Of a stretch of DNA of 64,000 nucleotides, positions 55,601 to 62,446 are shown one piece after another. The stretch comes from an uncultured Aquimarina sp. (GTDB lineage Bacteria > Bacteroidota > Bacteroidia > Flavobacteriales > Flavobacteriaceae). How positions within the stretch are numbered: the stretch's first letter is position 1; every line of letters starts with the position of its first letter. The position numbers were made by a program, and so were the translations under genes. The notes beneath the pieces were generated by a model, which saw only the letters and a list, made by a program, of their open reading frames with translations, searched no databases and had not been told where the DNA came from. The stretch covers positions 62,001 through 126,000 of the forward strand of contig CANMLL010000014.1 of assembly GCA_947498775.1 (NCBI GenBank). Reading direction: 5' to 3'.

Positions 55601-55791
55601 TCTTTGTGAGAAGAACCGGGAGACTTTACTTTGATATTAGCAGCGTTCATAGATATAGGTCTATTATTGAAGAAGATCTTATTAAATACTTAAAGTGGGA
55701 TGAAGCACGATTAAAATTAGAAAATCAGTACTTGGATTTATTATTACAAGATGCTGCTACGTATTATGAAAAAGAATTTGAAGTGGTTTAA
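52606..55791 (+). CDS. Glycerol kinase-glycerol-3-phosphate dehydrogenase fusion
   Basis: One uninterrupted 1061-residue frame. Residues 1-490 are a full glycerol kinase: FDQGTTSTRAIIF (D10, phosphate loop), TNQRETTVVWD, and the catalytic base in GVAGDQQASLFGQG (D242), ending at KYTGWQQAVAR. Residues 508-1061 are a full FAD-dependent GlpD: FSVLDREAQ, YDLVIIGGGVTGAGIALDA (dinucleotide fold at 526-544), GTSNKSTKLIHGGLRYLK, and AGPWVDLLR. The linker is only about 20 residues (TKTVNKNMLAVKEEG). It would turn glycerol into glycerol 3-phosphate and then dihydroxyacetone phosphate at the inner membrane. No glpF is nearby. An internal ATG (54094) could give a separate GlpD. Confidence 0.93.
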   Translation: MTKKYIIAFDQGTTSTRAIIFNNQGEICGISQKELTQHYPKSGWVEHDPEEIFMHQQEVFAEVLKKSKISIEDVASIGITNQRETTVVWDKNTGKPIYNAIVWLDKRTTKICEHLKSIGLSEYVSKNTGLVIDSYFSGTKLKWILDHVEGSREKALKGELLFGTIDTWLIWKFTNGAKHVTDHSNASRTMLYNIINLEWDEKLVKALDIPKAVLPEVQHSSSDFGSIEHEGHVIPIYGVAGDQQASLFGQGGYKSGIAKNTYGTGCFMLLNTGKKPYKSKNGLLTTLCCSIPDDTIKYALEGSIFVGGASVQWLRDKLQIIDKASETEEICKSTKTSEDLYVVPAFAGLGAPHWDMEAKGAIYGLTLDSGKNEIIKATVEALAYQTRDVLEAMIEDSGKQMKELKVDGGASANNYLMQFQSDILNVAVDRPKMLEVTAMGAAFLAGIKAGVWTKKDISRIRAIDTVFKPKITEHDRSRKYTGWQQAVARTKTVNKNMLAVKEEGPIRFSVLDREAQMAKAKNEKYDLVIIGGGVTGAGIALDASSRGLKVCLIEKNDFASGTSNKSTKLIHGGLRYLKQMEIGLVKESGSERATVHKLAPHLVVPEKMLLPLIEGGTYGKFMASVGLKVYDFLANVEGDDKRKMLSAEETLTKEPLLSNEGLTGGGYYAEYRTDDARLTVELLKKAASFGANSINYCEMTSFNYDEDGKIKSLECLDHNTKQAFTVKSRNFVSAAGPWVDLLREKDHSMNNKHLHLTKGVHLVFSRERFPLTQSIYFDVPDGRMIFAIPRGRATYVGTTDTNYNANLNRVVATQDDAAYLLKAVNHMFPGVHLKEEDIESNWAGLRPLIHEDGKDPSELSRKDEIFVSKTGLISIAGGKLTGYRKMAQRVIDTVLKTMSSKRRDSFSRSHTQHIQLTSNPLTESKEVVVYMGQITQRLKDLKIEDPYSGWYLVSTYGKQSDIIIDKINYFLNDAIEERLIRAELWYGVHHEMVNSLADFFVRRTGRLYFDISSVHRYRSIIEEDLIKYLKWDEARLKLENQYLDLLLQDAATYYEKEFEVV

Positions 55792-55863
55792 ACTTTTTTG
55801 ATTCTAGCGAAAATTGATCAAAAAAAAAGACATTTTTATAGCGAATTGAAAAAAGTTTAAACC
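55785..55863. terminator. Long inverted repeat between convergent genes
   Basis: GGTTTAAACTTTTTT (55785-55799) and AAAAAAGTTTAAACC (55849-55863) are perfect 15-base arms. The left arm contains the stop codon of the fusion gene and the loop is 49 bases. It lies between the ends of two convergent genes, so a bidirectional terminator is plausible, although the loop is long. Confidence 0.45.
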
Positions 55864-55892
55864 GCTTCTTTAATCAAAAACTAAAAAGGCAA

Positions 55893-56789
55893 CTAAAATC
55901 TACCAACTACTCCTATTCGTCCTGCACCTAAACTAAGGTTCCAGTTGATTTTATTTTTTTTATGGCCATAAACATAACGTTCTTTTTTTTCTAAGTATTT
56001 TTCTACACCATCAACGATAACTATACTTAGGGCAGTACTCAAAACAACATCGGTAAGCCAGTGTGCTTCTTCCCAAAGACGCGATATAGGCGACAGCATA
56101 CCTAGTGCATAAATTCCACCCTTTATAAATGGATTTTTAAACTGTTTACCAATTGCATAGGCAGTAGTAATTGAAAGAATAGCATGACCAGAAGGAAAAG
56201 AATGAAGACCGGCATCACCACCGGAATAAAACTTGAAATGAAGATTACCTTTACCAGTAAGTGGTCTTGCACGTCCAACCAATGTCTTACTTACTGTTTG
56301 AAGTAGTCCTCCTGCGGTTGCAGACGCGATAAGGAGTACTCCTGTTTTTCTTATTTTTTTATTCTTAGTAATTAAGCCAAGGGCATATACACTTGTAGTA
56401 AGACCATAGTTAAAAAGAGGTTTTCCAAATCTAAAACTAGCTTCTCGAACAAAATCTGGTATGTCTTCCCCTTGCTCTGCAAAGTATTCATTGGCAGGGT
56501 CATCTACTGCAAGTAGCATAGTGGTTCCTACCATAATTCCACCAAAAGTTAACCAATTCTTACCTTTCCATCTAAAAGGTTGGGTATACGCATTCTTTAC
56601 TCCCCCATATACTGATAAGCCATCATATTTTATGGTTTGCCAGGCAGTCATTTTTTCTTGCGTATTTGTGGTGCTCAAGGTATCTTGTGTTTCTGATGAA
56701 TCTAAAATTTCTTGAGAATCCTGAGAATGTATCTTAATCGTAATGAATACTAACAAGATACTTATAAGTAGGTGTTTGAGATAAGTCAT
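55893..56789 (-). CDS. PAP2 superfamily phosphatase, membrane
   Basis: 298 residues with a signal peptide (MTYLKHLLISILLVFITIKIHS) and several hydrophobic helices. The phosphatase triad motifs are complete: KTLVGRARP (KxxxxxxRP), SFPSGHA, and SRLWEEAHW (SRxxxxxH). Family members dephosphorylate lipid phosphates or undecaprenyl pyrophosphate on the periplasmic side. An exact promoter (TTG, 18 bases, TATTTTTG) at 56807-56835 gives a short leader. It is convergent to the fusion gene and divergent from a TPR-AraC regulator. Confidence 0.85.
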   Translation of the reverse strand: MTYLKHLLISILLVFITIKIHSQDSQEILDSSETQDTLSTTNTQEKMTAWQTIKYDGLSVYGGVKNAYTQPFRWKGKNWLTFGGIMVGTTMLLAVDDPANEYFAEQGEDIPDFVREASFRFGKPLFNYGLTTSVYALGLITKNKKIRKTGVLLIASATAGGLLQTVSKTLVGRARPLTGKGNLHFKFYSGGDAGLHSFPSGHAILSITTAYAIGKQFKNPFIKGGIYALGMLSPISRLWEEAHWLTDVVLSTALSIVIVDGVEKYLEKKERYVYGHKKNKINWNLSLGAGRIGVVGRF

Positions 56790-56806
56790 AGCAAAAATTT
56801 ACTGAG

Positions 56807-56835
56807 CAAAAATAGTAACTTATTAGCAAATACAA
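56807..56835 (-). promoter_or_regulatory. PAP2 gene promoter, TTG-N18-TATTTTTG
   Basis: On the minus strand TTG (56833-56835) and TATTTTTG (56807-56814) match the flavobacterial -33/-7 consensus exactly with an 18-base spacer. It lies 17 bases ahead of the ATG at 56789. Confidence 0.75.
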
Positions 56836-56852
56836 GTATATGTATAGGTAAT

Positions 56853-56884
56853 AAAAAAACCCGAACAAGTAGTTCGGGCTTTTT
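56853..56884 (-). terminator. Terminator hairpin, orphan on the minus strand
   Basis: CCCGAAC-AAGTA-GTTCGGG (56860-56878), perfect seven-base arms. Seven T follow on the minus strand and CTTTTT on the plus strand. It lies upstream of the PAP2 promoter, so it must end a separate minus-strand transcript: the candidate RNA at 56853-57017. Confidence 0.8.
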
Positions 56885-57017
56885 GAGATGAACTTTCTGC
56901 AGAACTATTGATTTTTTGATTCTGCTCCTCCCCAGGAATAGTTCTTTTCTCATATAAACCTGATCGTAATATCTAACCAGTTACTCCCTTCATGTTTTGC
57001 ACCCTTCAGTTATTTAT
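56853..57017 (-). ncRNA. Candidate small RNA, about 165 nt, 6S-like shape
   Basis: An exact promoter (57022-57053) and a strong terminator (56853-56884) bound a stretch with no convincing reading frame. Its base composition is richer in G and C than its flanks. Near the 5' end AACT (57008-57011) can pair with AGTT near the 3' end (56891-56894), as can TGCA with TGCA. A perfect nine-base stem, AGAACTATT/AATAGTTCT (56901-56909 with 56937-56945), lies between. Closed ends, internal loops and a central hairpin recall 6S-type RNA, but the family cannot be proven by eye. Confidence 0.55.
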
Positions 57018-57021
57018 CATC

Positions 57022-57053
57022 CAAATCTAGTTTGAATGTTGGTTAATTTACAA
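57022..57053 (-). promoter_or_regulatory. Promoter TTG-N21-TAGATTTG on the minus strand
   Basis: TTG (57051-57053) and TAGATTTG (57022-57029) are exact consensus boxes with a 21-base spacer. No minus-strand gene other than the candidate RNA begins here. Confidence 0.7.
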
Positions 57054-57315
57054 GACAATATTCATGAGATTTATAAATTTCAACCATGGATTTATAAAAA
57101 TGGAGTGTTATTTTTATTTCAATAGTGTTCTTAGATAAACAAAAGACACCTTTATTGTTCGAATAAATTATCATAAATTCGTATGTAAAATTTAGAAGTT
57201 GGGTTTTGTAACGGCTATTTTTTAAAATTGATTCCCCACGTTTTTTATAATTATACAAGTAGCATTATCAAATAGAATGTAATTTATTGGTTGAAGAATC
57301 TTTAATATTATTTTA

Positions 57316-59016
57316 ATGTTTAGAAGAAGTTTGTTTTTAAGTAGTGTGCTATTTTTACTGTCTTTTTTTGTACAGTTATATGGGCAATCCGGATTAGTGG
57401 CAAAGGCAAACGAGAATTCAAATTTTGAAAACCTGGAAGCAAAAATCGCAAGGCAAACCAGCGATACCCTTAAGTTACAAATTGCACTGCAATCATTGCA
57501 AAAAGCTAAGAAGATCAAAGATACACTTGCTATAGCCGATGCTTATTATTTTTTATCGGAGCTAAACAAGACACAAGGGATGCATTATGCAGATAGTTTG
57601 ATCGAGATTACAAAATATAAAAGATACAGTAGATATCAGGCTTCAGCGTATTTACTTAATGGAAATAGAGAATATGAAAAAGGAAATTATCAAAGTGCCT
57701 TAGAATTGTATTTGATTGCTTCAAAATATGCTAAACAAAATAAAAATGAGCATTTATATTATAAATCGAAATTTAATATAGGTTTATTAAAAAATACAGC
57801 AGGAGAGAGAGAAGAAGCTCAAACTTTTTTTATCGATTACTTAAATTTTATAGATAAAAATCCTGAATTTAAAAATATTAAAGCGTATAACAAATTGCTT
57901 TTTGCGTTAGCCGATTCTTATGTATACAGTAAACGGCTAGATTTGGCAAAAAAGTATATCAATAAAGGGATTGATCAAACATTAGAAACAGATGACATGT
58001 TGGTGTATTCTAGTTTTGTTATGTATTCTGGAATACATCACTATTTTTCTGAAAACTATAATGTGGCAATAGATAGTCTGAATAGAGGAAAGGAGTTAAT
58101 TCAAAAATCAAATCAAATTAAAACAAGAACAGCTATTTGTGATTATTATATTGCTCGTTCATATCATGATTTAGGAGAAGTAGAAACAAGTGTACACTAC
58201 TTTAAAAATGTGGATACAGTACTTACTAAGACAGGGGATGTAATTCCTGAGTTGATGGATGCTTATGATTATTTGATAAACTATTATAAATCGAAAGGAA
58301 ATTCACAACAACAAATTAAGTATATCAATACCTTACTAAAACTTGATAGTATAAAACATTCGAATCAACTGTATTTAACCAAAAACATAAGTGAGCGCTA
58401 TGATACAGCCGAGTTAATTTCAGAAAAAGAAGAATTAATTAATCAATTAGAGCGAGAAAAGTTCCTAAAAGAAAACACGATCACTATCTTGATTTTGTTT
58501 TTGAGTATTATAGGAATATTAGCAGGGTATGGGTTTAGGAAAAGCAATATAAATAAAAAACGCTTTGAAGCATTGCTTGAAAAACAAAAGAACAAAGAAA
58601 AAAACGTGTCAGAATTCAATCTTGAAGCTACCAAGACCCATAACAAAGATGAGATTGATATTCCTGAAGATGTAATAGAAAGTGTTTTAAACAAGTTGTA
58701 TATCTTTGAAAACTCTTACAAATTCTCTAAAAAACATTATAACCTCAATTTGTTAGCCAAAGAGCTTAATACCAATAGTGCCTACCTGTCAAAAATAATC
58801 AATGTATATAAGCATATAAATTTTGCAAACTATCTTAATAATCTAAGGGTCGATTTTGCAGTTAGTAAATTAACTACAGATAAATCATTGCGATCCTATA
58901 CAATCAAAGCAATTGCAGAAGAGGTTGGGTTTAAAAATGCCCAGTCGTTTTCTTCAGCTTTTCATAAGAGAACAGGAATTTATCCATCCTATTTTATAAA
59001 GCAGTTGAATAGCTGA
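57316..59016 (+). CDS. TPR-containing AraC-type membrane regulator
   Basis: 566 residues. Signal peptide (MFRRSLFLSSVLFLLSFFVQLYG), a periplasmic region of TPR-like helical repeats (about 30-360; GNREYEKGNYQSALELYLIASKYA), a membrane segment (ITILILFLSIIGILAGYGF, about 395-413), then a cytoplasmic AraC domain (LAKELNTNSAYLSKIINVYKHINFANYLNNLRVDFAVSKL; IAEEVGFKNAQSFSSAFHKRTGIYPSYF). It senses a periplasmic signal and controls transcription directly. A second protein of the same design lies at 59968. Between them is a leader-peptide gene, a possible target. Confidence 0.85.
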   Translation: MFRRSLFLSSVLFLLSFFVQLYGQSGLVAKANENSNFENLEAKIARQTSDTLKLQIALQSLQKAKKIKDTLAIADAYYFLSELNKTQGMHYADSLIEITKYKRYSRYQASAYLLNGNREYEKGNYQSALELYLIASKYAKQNKNEHLYYKSKFNIGLLKNTAGEREEAQTFFIDYLNFIDKNPEFKNIKAYNKLLFALADSYVYSKRLDLAKKYINKGIDQTLETDDMLVYSSFVMYSGIHHYFSENYNVAIDSLNRGKELIQKSNQIKTRTAICDYYIARSYHDLGEVETSVHYFKNVDTVLTKTGDVIPELMDAYDYLINYYKSKGNSQQQIKYINTLLKLDSIKHSNQLYLTKNISERYDTAELISEKEELINQLEREKFLKENTITILILFLSIIGILAGYGFRKSNINKKRFEALLEKQKNKEKNVSEFNLEATKTHNKDEIDIPEDVIESVLNKLYIFENSYKFSKKHYNLNLLAKELNTNSAYLSKIINVYKHINFANYLNNLRVDFAVSKLTTDKSLRSYTIKAIAEEVGFKNAQSFSSAFHKRTGIYPSYFIKQLNS

Positions 59017-59131
59017 AGATGTTTCATAAAATAGGTAATTCATTGCATTTACTTTTTATCAAAAGATAAATGCTAATCGAATGGATTAATATAGTAATTT
59101 AGTGAACTCACTATTAAAACTCTAAGAAATT

Positions 59132-59287
59132 ATGAAAACTAAAAAACTAAGTCTCGAAAAAGTCAAAATCACCAAATTAGAAAACACACAAACCATTATT
59201 GGAGGTCACATAATAATTTCTGAAGTTAAAACATGTCTTCCTGTTCTTACCAAAACTTTTCCAATAGGTACAGGAACCTATAGATAA
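59132..59287 (+). CDS. Short double-glycine leader peptide, RiPP precursor-like
   Basis: 51 residues, MKTKKLSLEKVKITKLENTQ, then TIIGG and a 26-residue core (HIIISEVKTCLPVLTKTFPI and GTGTYR). The charged KKLSLEKxxIxKLxN leader ending in GG is that of Bacteroidota natural-product precursors processed by double-glycine peptidase transporters. The core has one cysteine and many threonines and serines. No modifying enzyme or transporter is in the window. A decayed relative with the same leader lies 100 bases downstream. It sits between two TPR-AraC regulators. Confidence 0.6.
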   Translation: MKTKKLSLEKVKITKLENTQTIIGGHIIISEVKTCLPVLTKTFPIGTGTYR

Positions 59288-59385
59288 TGTTTAAGCCAAT
59301 CTAATTGATTAATATATTATAGTAGGATTGGGTGCTAAAATAGGATAAAGCATAATTAAAAAACTAATTCTAAAAACTTTAGTTT

Positions 59386-59490
59386 ATGAAAAAAGATAAA
59401 ACTAAAAAGACACTAAGTCTAGAAAAAATTAGAATTACAAAACTAGAAAATTTATAAGTAGTCATTACAGGAAAAGAACTAAGTAAAACT
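59386..59490 (+). pseudogene. Decayed second leader peptide
   Basis: The ATG at 59386 encodes MKKDKTKKTLSLEKIRITKL followed by ENL and a stop at 59455-59457. Beyond the stop the same frame reads VVITGKELSKT, matching the TIIGG region of the intact gene (59132). One base change would restore the leader. The core has lost clear resemblance and runs into an AraC remnant. Confidence 0.5.
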
Positions 59491-59688
59491 TTAGATATAA
59501 GGTGTTATTGTAAGATCACCTATCGAAATTTCATCATCAAGGAGAAGATTTTGTGCATTTTGCATTTTCAATTCGGTCCAAAACCCAAAAAAAGTAGCGC
59601 CAAAAACTTCTCTAAATCCTCTTTTTAACGTATATTCATTTGTGCCGACTATTTGTGAAAGTGCTACTAATGTAGCTGTTTTATACAT
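59491..59688 (-). pseudogene. AraC-domain fragment
   Basis: 65 codons read LSQIVGTNEYTLKRGFREVF, GATFFGFWTELKMQNAQNLL and LDDEISIGDL. This is one helix-turn-helix half of a PchR-type AraC protein. The rest of the domain is missing on both sides and the frame stops after eight unrelated residues. It is a relic left by deletion. Confidence 0.6.
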
Positions 59689-59967
59689 AGGGTTGTATTT
59701 TTATGTTTCGCAACACAAATTTCTACAACACTTCTTTTTTATCAAAAAAAAGTCAAGATGATTTCAATATGAAATCTATTTCACAATAAATTACGTATTG
59801 GGTTCTTCAGAGCGAGTTGTAAGCATATCTTTCTTATAACCTGCAACAAACACTGTGATTTGTCAAAGTAGAGGTTTATTGTTAATTTTAAGGGGTTTAT
59901 AGTATTTTACTAAATCTAAAATATACTACGAAGTAATCCCTAATTAATTATTAACCCATTTATTTTT

Positions 59968-61626
59968 ATGTTAAAGAATACGATTTTCATACTTGTTTTT
60001 ATTTTATCAGTAAAAACCTTCTCCCAGAATAAGAGAATTGATTCTGTAAAAAATGTAATTGCACAAACAGCTGATGACCAGGAGAAGGCAATGTCATATT
60101 TAAGGTTAGCCAGCGCAGTAGCTGATAATGATATCGAATCGTATAAGAAGTACACAGACTCTGCTATATCTATTGCAAAACGGTCAAAACTTACAGAAAT
60201 TGAGCTAAGAGCAATCGTTAATCATGGTATTTACTTCAAAGATAAAAGTGAGTACCAAAAATCGTTAGCATTATATAAAGAAGTGCTTGAAAGGTCAAAT
60301 GAAATAAAAGATAAGAATGAGCTTTTTCTCGTAGCATCTGTAAATTTGGCTAATCTGTATACGAGAATTGAGGAATATGAAAAAGCCATAGAAATAGCAA
60401 AGAAATCGCTGGATAGTATCAATTCTGATACGGATAGATTCCAAATGATGAAAGCCTCACTCTTTAATTCTTTGGGGATTAGTTATTCCAGATTAGAACA
60501 GCTTGATGATGCTCTTTTAAGTTATTATAACGTTTACGACACTTGCAAAGAGATCGAAGCTGGTCATGGAGAAATGACAGCTTTAAATAATATTGCTCTT
60601 ATTTACCGAAAACAGAAGAATTATGAAAAAGCTATTGAATTTTGCGAACGTGTTTTACAAACCATCAAACCTGGAGAATATCTTCGAACAGAAGCAATGA
60701 CGCTACTTAATGTAAGTGTTTCTTATATAGCATTAGGAAATATTAAAAAGGCCATTGATTACTTAAGTCGGTCCAAAGCTATAGCTTCTGAAAACGGCTT
60801 TAAAAAAATAGAAATGGACTGCCATTTGTACCTGGCTGAAGCCTATGCTGCTAAAGAAGATTATAAAAAATCATACGAAGAACAAGCAAAATATGATACA
60901 TTCAGAGATAATGAGTTTAAAGAAATCGCTACTACCTCAAAAGAAGACCTAAAACAAGATTTGAATAAAAAAATAGAAGCCAAACAACAGGCAATCGTTA
61001 CCGCAAATACTACAAAAAAGAAAATACTTATCGCAAGTATTATATCCATATTGGTTTTAGTAATTCTGTTATTTTTTCTTCTAAAAAGAAGAAATCGAAT
61101 TATAGCACAAAAGGAACAATTAGCGACAGAAAATGAAATTCTTGATAGAGAAAATACAACTCTAAAAGTTAAACTGAGAACACTCTCTGAGACAAAACAA
61201 AGCCAGAGGAGCGTTTCAAAAAGCCCTAGATCTAAAACCACATATACCAAGCTTTCTTTAACCAAGATGCAACACGAAGGATATATGGAAGCTATTTTAG
61301 ACTTTATGGAGCAAAAAAAACCATACCTGGATTTTGAAATATCACAATCCAGGCTTGCCAAACAACTTAATATGAGTACGCACCATCTTACAGAAGTACT
61401 CAGCGTTTCTTTTGAGAAAAATTTCTATGATTTTATTAATCTTTATCGTGTTAATGAAGCCAAAAATATCATTTCATCTTCAGAATATAACGATATGAAA
61501 ATGTTGTCCGTAGGATACCAAGCAGGTTTTAAAAGTAAAACTTCTTTTAATCGTGTTTTTAAAAAGCATACTTCAATGACGCCATCAGAATACAGAGCAA
61601 AAGTTAATGAGAAAGTATCAGCGTAG
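59968..61626 (+). CDS. TPR-containing AraC-type membrane regulator, second
   Basis: 552 residues with a signal peptide (MLKNTIFILVFILSVKTFSQ). TPR repeats span about 30-320 (YEKAIEIAKKSLDSI; QLDDALLSYYNVYDTC; NYEKAIEFCERVLQTI). A membrane segment (ILIASIISILVLVILLFFLL, about 352-371) is followed by a coiled coil (IIAQKEQLATENEILDRENTTL) and a C-terminal AraC domain (QSRLAKQLNMSTHHLTEVLSVSFEKNFYDFINLYRVNEA; GYQAGFKSKTSFNRVFKKHTSMTPSEYR). It has the same architecture as the gene at 57316 but low apparent identity. Targets are unknown; the leader-peptide gene is a near neighbour. Confidence 0.85.
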   Translation: MLKNTIFILVFILSVKTFSQNKRIDSVKNVIAQTADDQEKAMSYLRLASAVADNDIESYKKYTDSAISIAKRSKLTEIELRAIVNHGIYFKDKSEYQKSLALYKEVLERSNEIKDKNELFLVASVNLANLYTRIEEYEKAIEIAKKSLDSINSDTDRFQMMKASLFNSLGISYSRLEQLDDALLSYYNVYDTCKEIEAGHGEMTALNNIALIYRKQKNYEKAIEFCERVLQTIKPGEYLRTEAMTLLNVSVSYIALGNIKKAIDYLSRSKAIASENGFKKIEMDCHLYLAEAYAAKEDYKKSYEEQAKYDTFRDNEFKEIATTSKEDLKQDLNKKIEAKQQAIVTANTTKKKILIASIISILVLVILLFFLLKRRNRIIAQKEQLATENEILDRENTTLKVKLRTLSETKQSQRSVSKSPRSKTTYTKLSLTKMQHEGYMEAILDFMEQKKPYLDFEISQSRLAKQLNMSTHHLTEVLSVSFEKNFYDFINLYRVNEAKNIISSSEYNDMKMLSVGYQAGFKSKTSFNRVFKKHTSMTPSEYRAKVNEKVSA

Positions 61627-62446
61627 ATCGAATAAACGTTAAGCTTTTTATTCATATTCCCATATAAAGTCCATCGCTGTTATCTTTATAGAGCAGCTAT
61701 AAACGCGACAAATCCAAAAATTTATCATAAAAGTCTGTATCATCCGTACGGATGGAGCGCATAACCCTGATGTGTTCTCTATTATTGTGATACACACACA
61801 AAAGTCATAAAGAAAATGAGAAAACCAAAAAAAATGTACATCCCTATGCCACATGGAACAAGGAAAACCAAGAATGGGAATACGGAACAGCAGAAAATGA
61901 TAAACAGGTAGGCGAATGGTATTGGTGGCTTGCCGATGGGCATTTGGTCTGTTAAAATCGGAGAAATGGAATTACTTCGATATCCCTGAATCATTAATCA
62001 GCTTTCCGATGAAAAATTTCGGTGACAATTGAGACTTATTATAAGTCGTTACTTGTACTGTGAAACAGATAGAACGAGAAGACATCTATGCCATGAATAT
62101 TTTTATCGATGAGGTATTGAAAAAGATGAATACAACGACTCAGACCAGTTGATTATTTCAGAAGAAATGGTTTCCCAATACCTGATGACCGATAATGAAA
62201 TTCTCAAAGCAATAGTAGAATAGAAAAATTAACTACAGCAACAATCTAATATATTGGTGAGTTATAAATGTTACAACATACATTCTAAAGAAGCCGTTGG
62301 AAATACACAACCTACCTTTGGAGAAGATAGTATTGTTTTTATAATGGCTTTATTCGTAGCGAATCGCGTTGCTTACTACATATTGAAACCAGGTTTAGGC
62401 ATATAGGGATAATAAAATCTATAAAAATTTGTTAACTATAAATTAT
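61627..62446 (+). pseudogene. Decayed coding remnants, 820 bases
   Basis: Several stop-limited stretches look protein-like. 61809-61955 reads NVHPYATWNKENQEWEYGTA and GEWYWWLADGHLVC. 62116-62223 reads IEKDEYNDSDQLIISEEMVS to LKAIVE. A stretch at 62260-62406 reads YNIHSKEAVGNTQPTFGEDS and ANRVAYYILKPGLGI. The Trp/Tyr-rich part recalls MORN-like GEWKYW repeats, but this is a weak guess. Frames differ, so this looks like one or more genes in decay before the IS4 copy. Confidence 0.4.

Noticed and set aside
56940..57000. TPP riboswitch-like string AACCTGATCGTAATATC on the plus strand
   Set aside because: It lacks the CTGAGA element and correct order of the conserved boxes, and no thiamine gene follows; the strand with promoter and terminator is the opposite one.
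57043..57258. 71-codon minus-strand frame
   Set aside because: Very AT-rich, no motif, and it contains the -33 element of the candidate RNA promoter.
59045..59073. GCATTTA/TAAATGC stem after the first TPR-AraC gene as a terminator
   Set aside because: The stem is AT-rich with a bulge and no T-tract follows it, so it is not reliable as a terminator.
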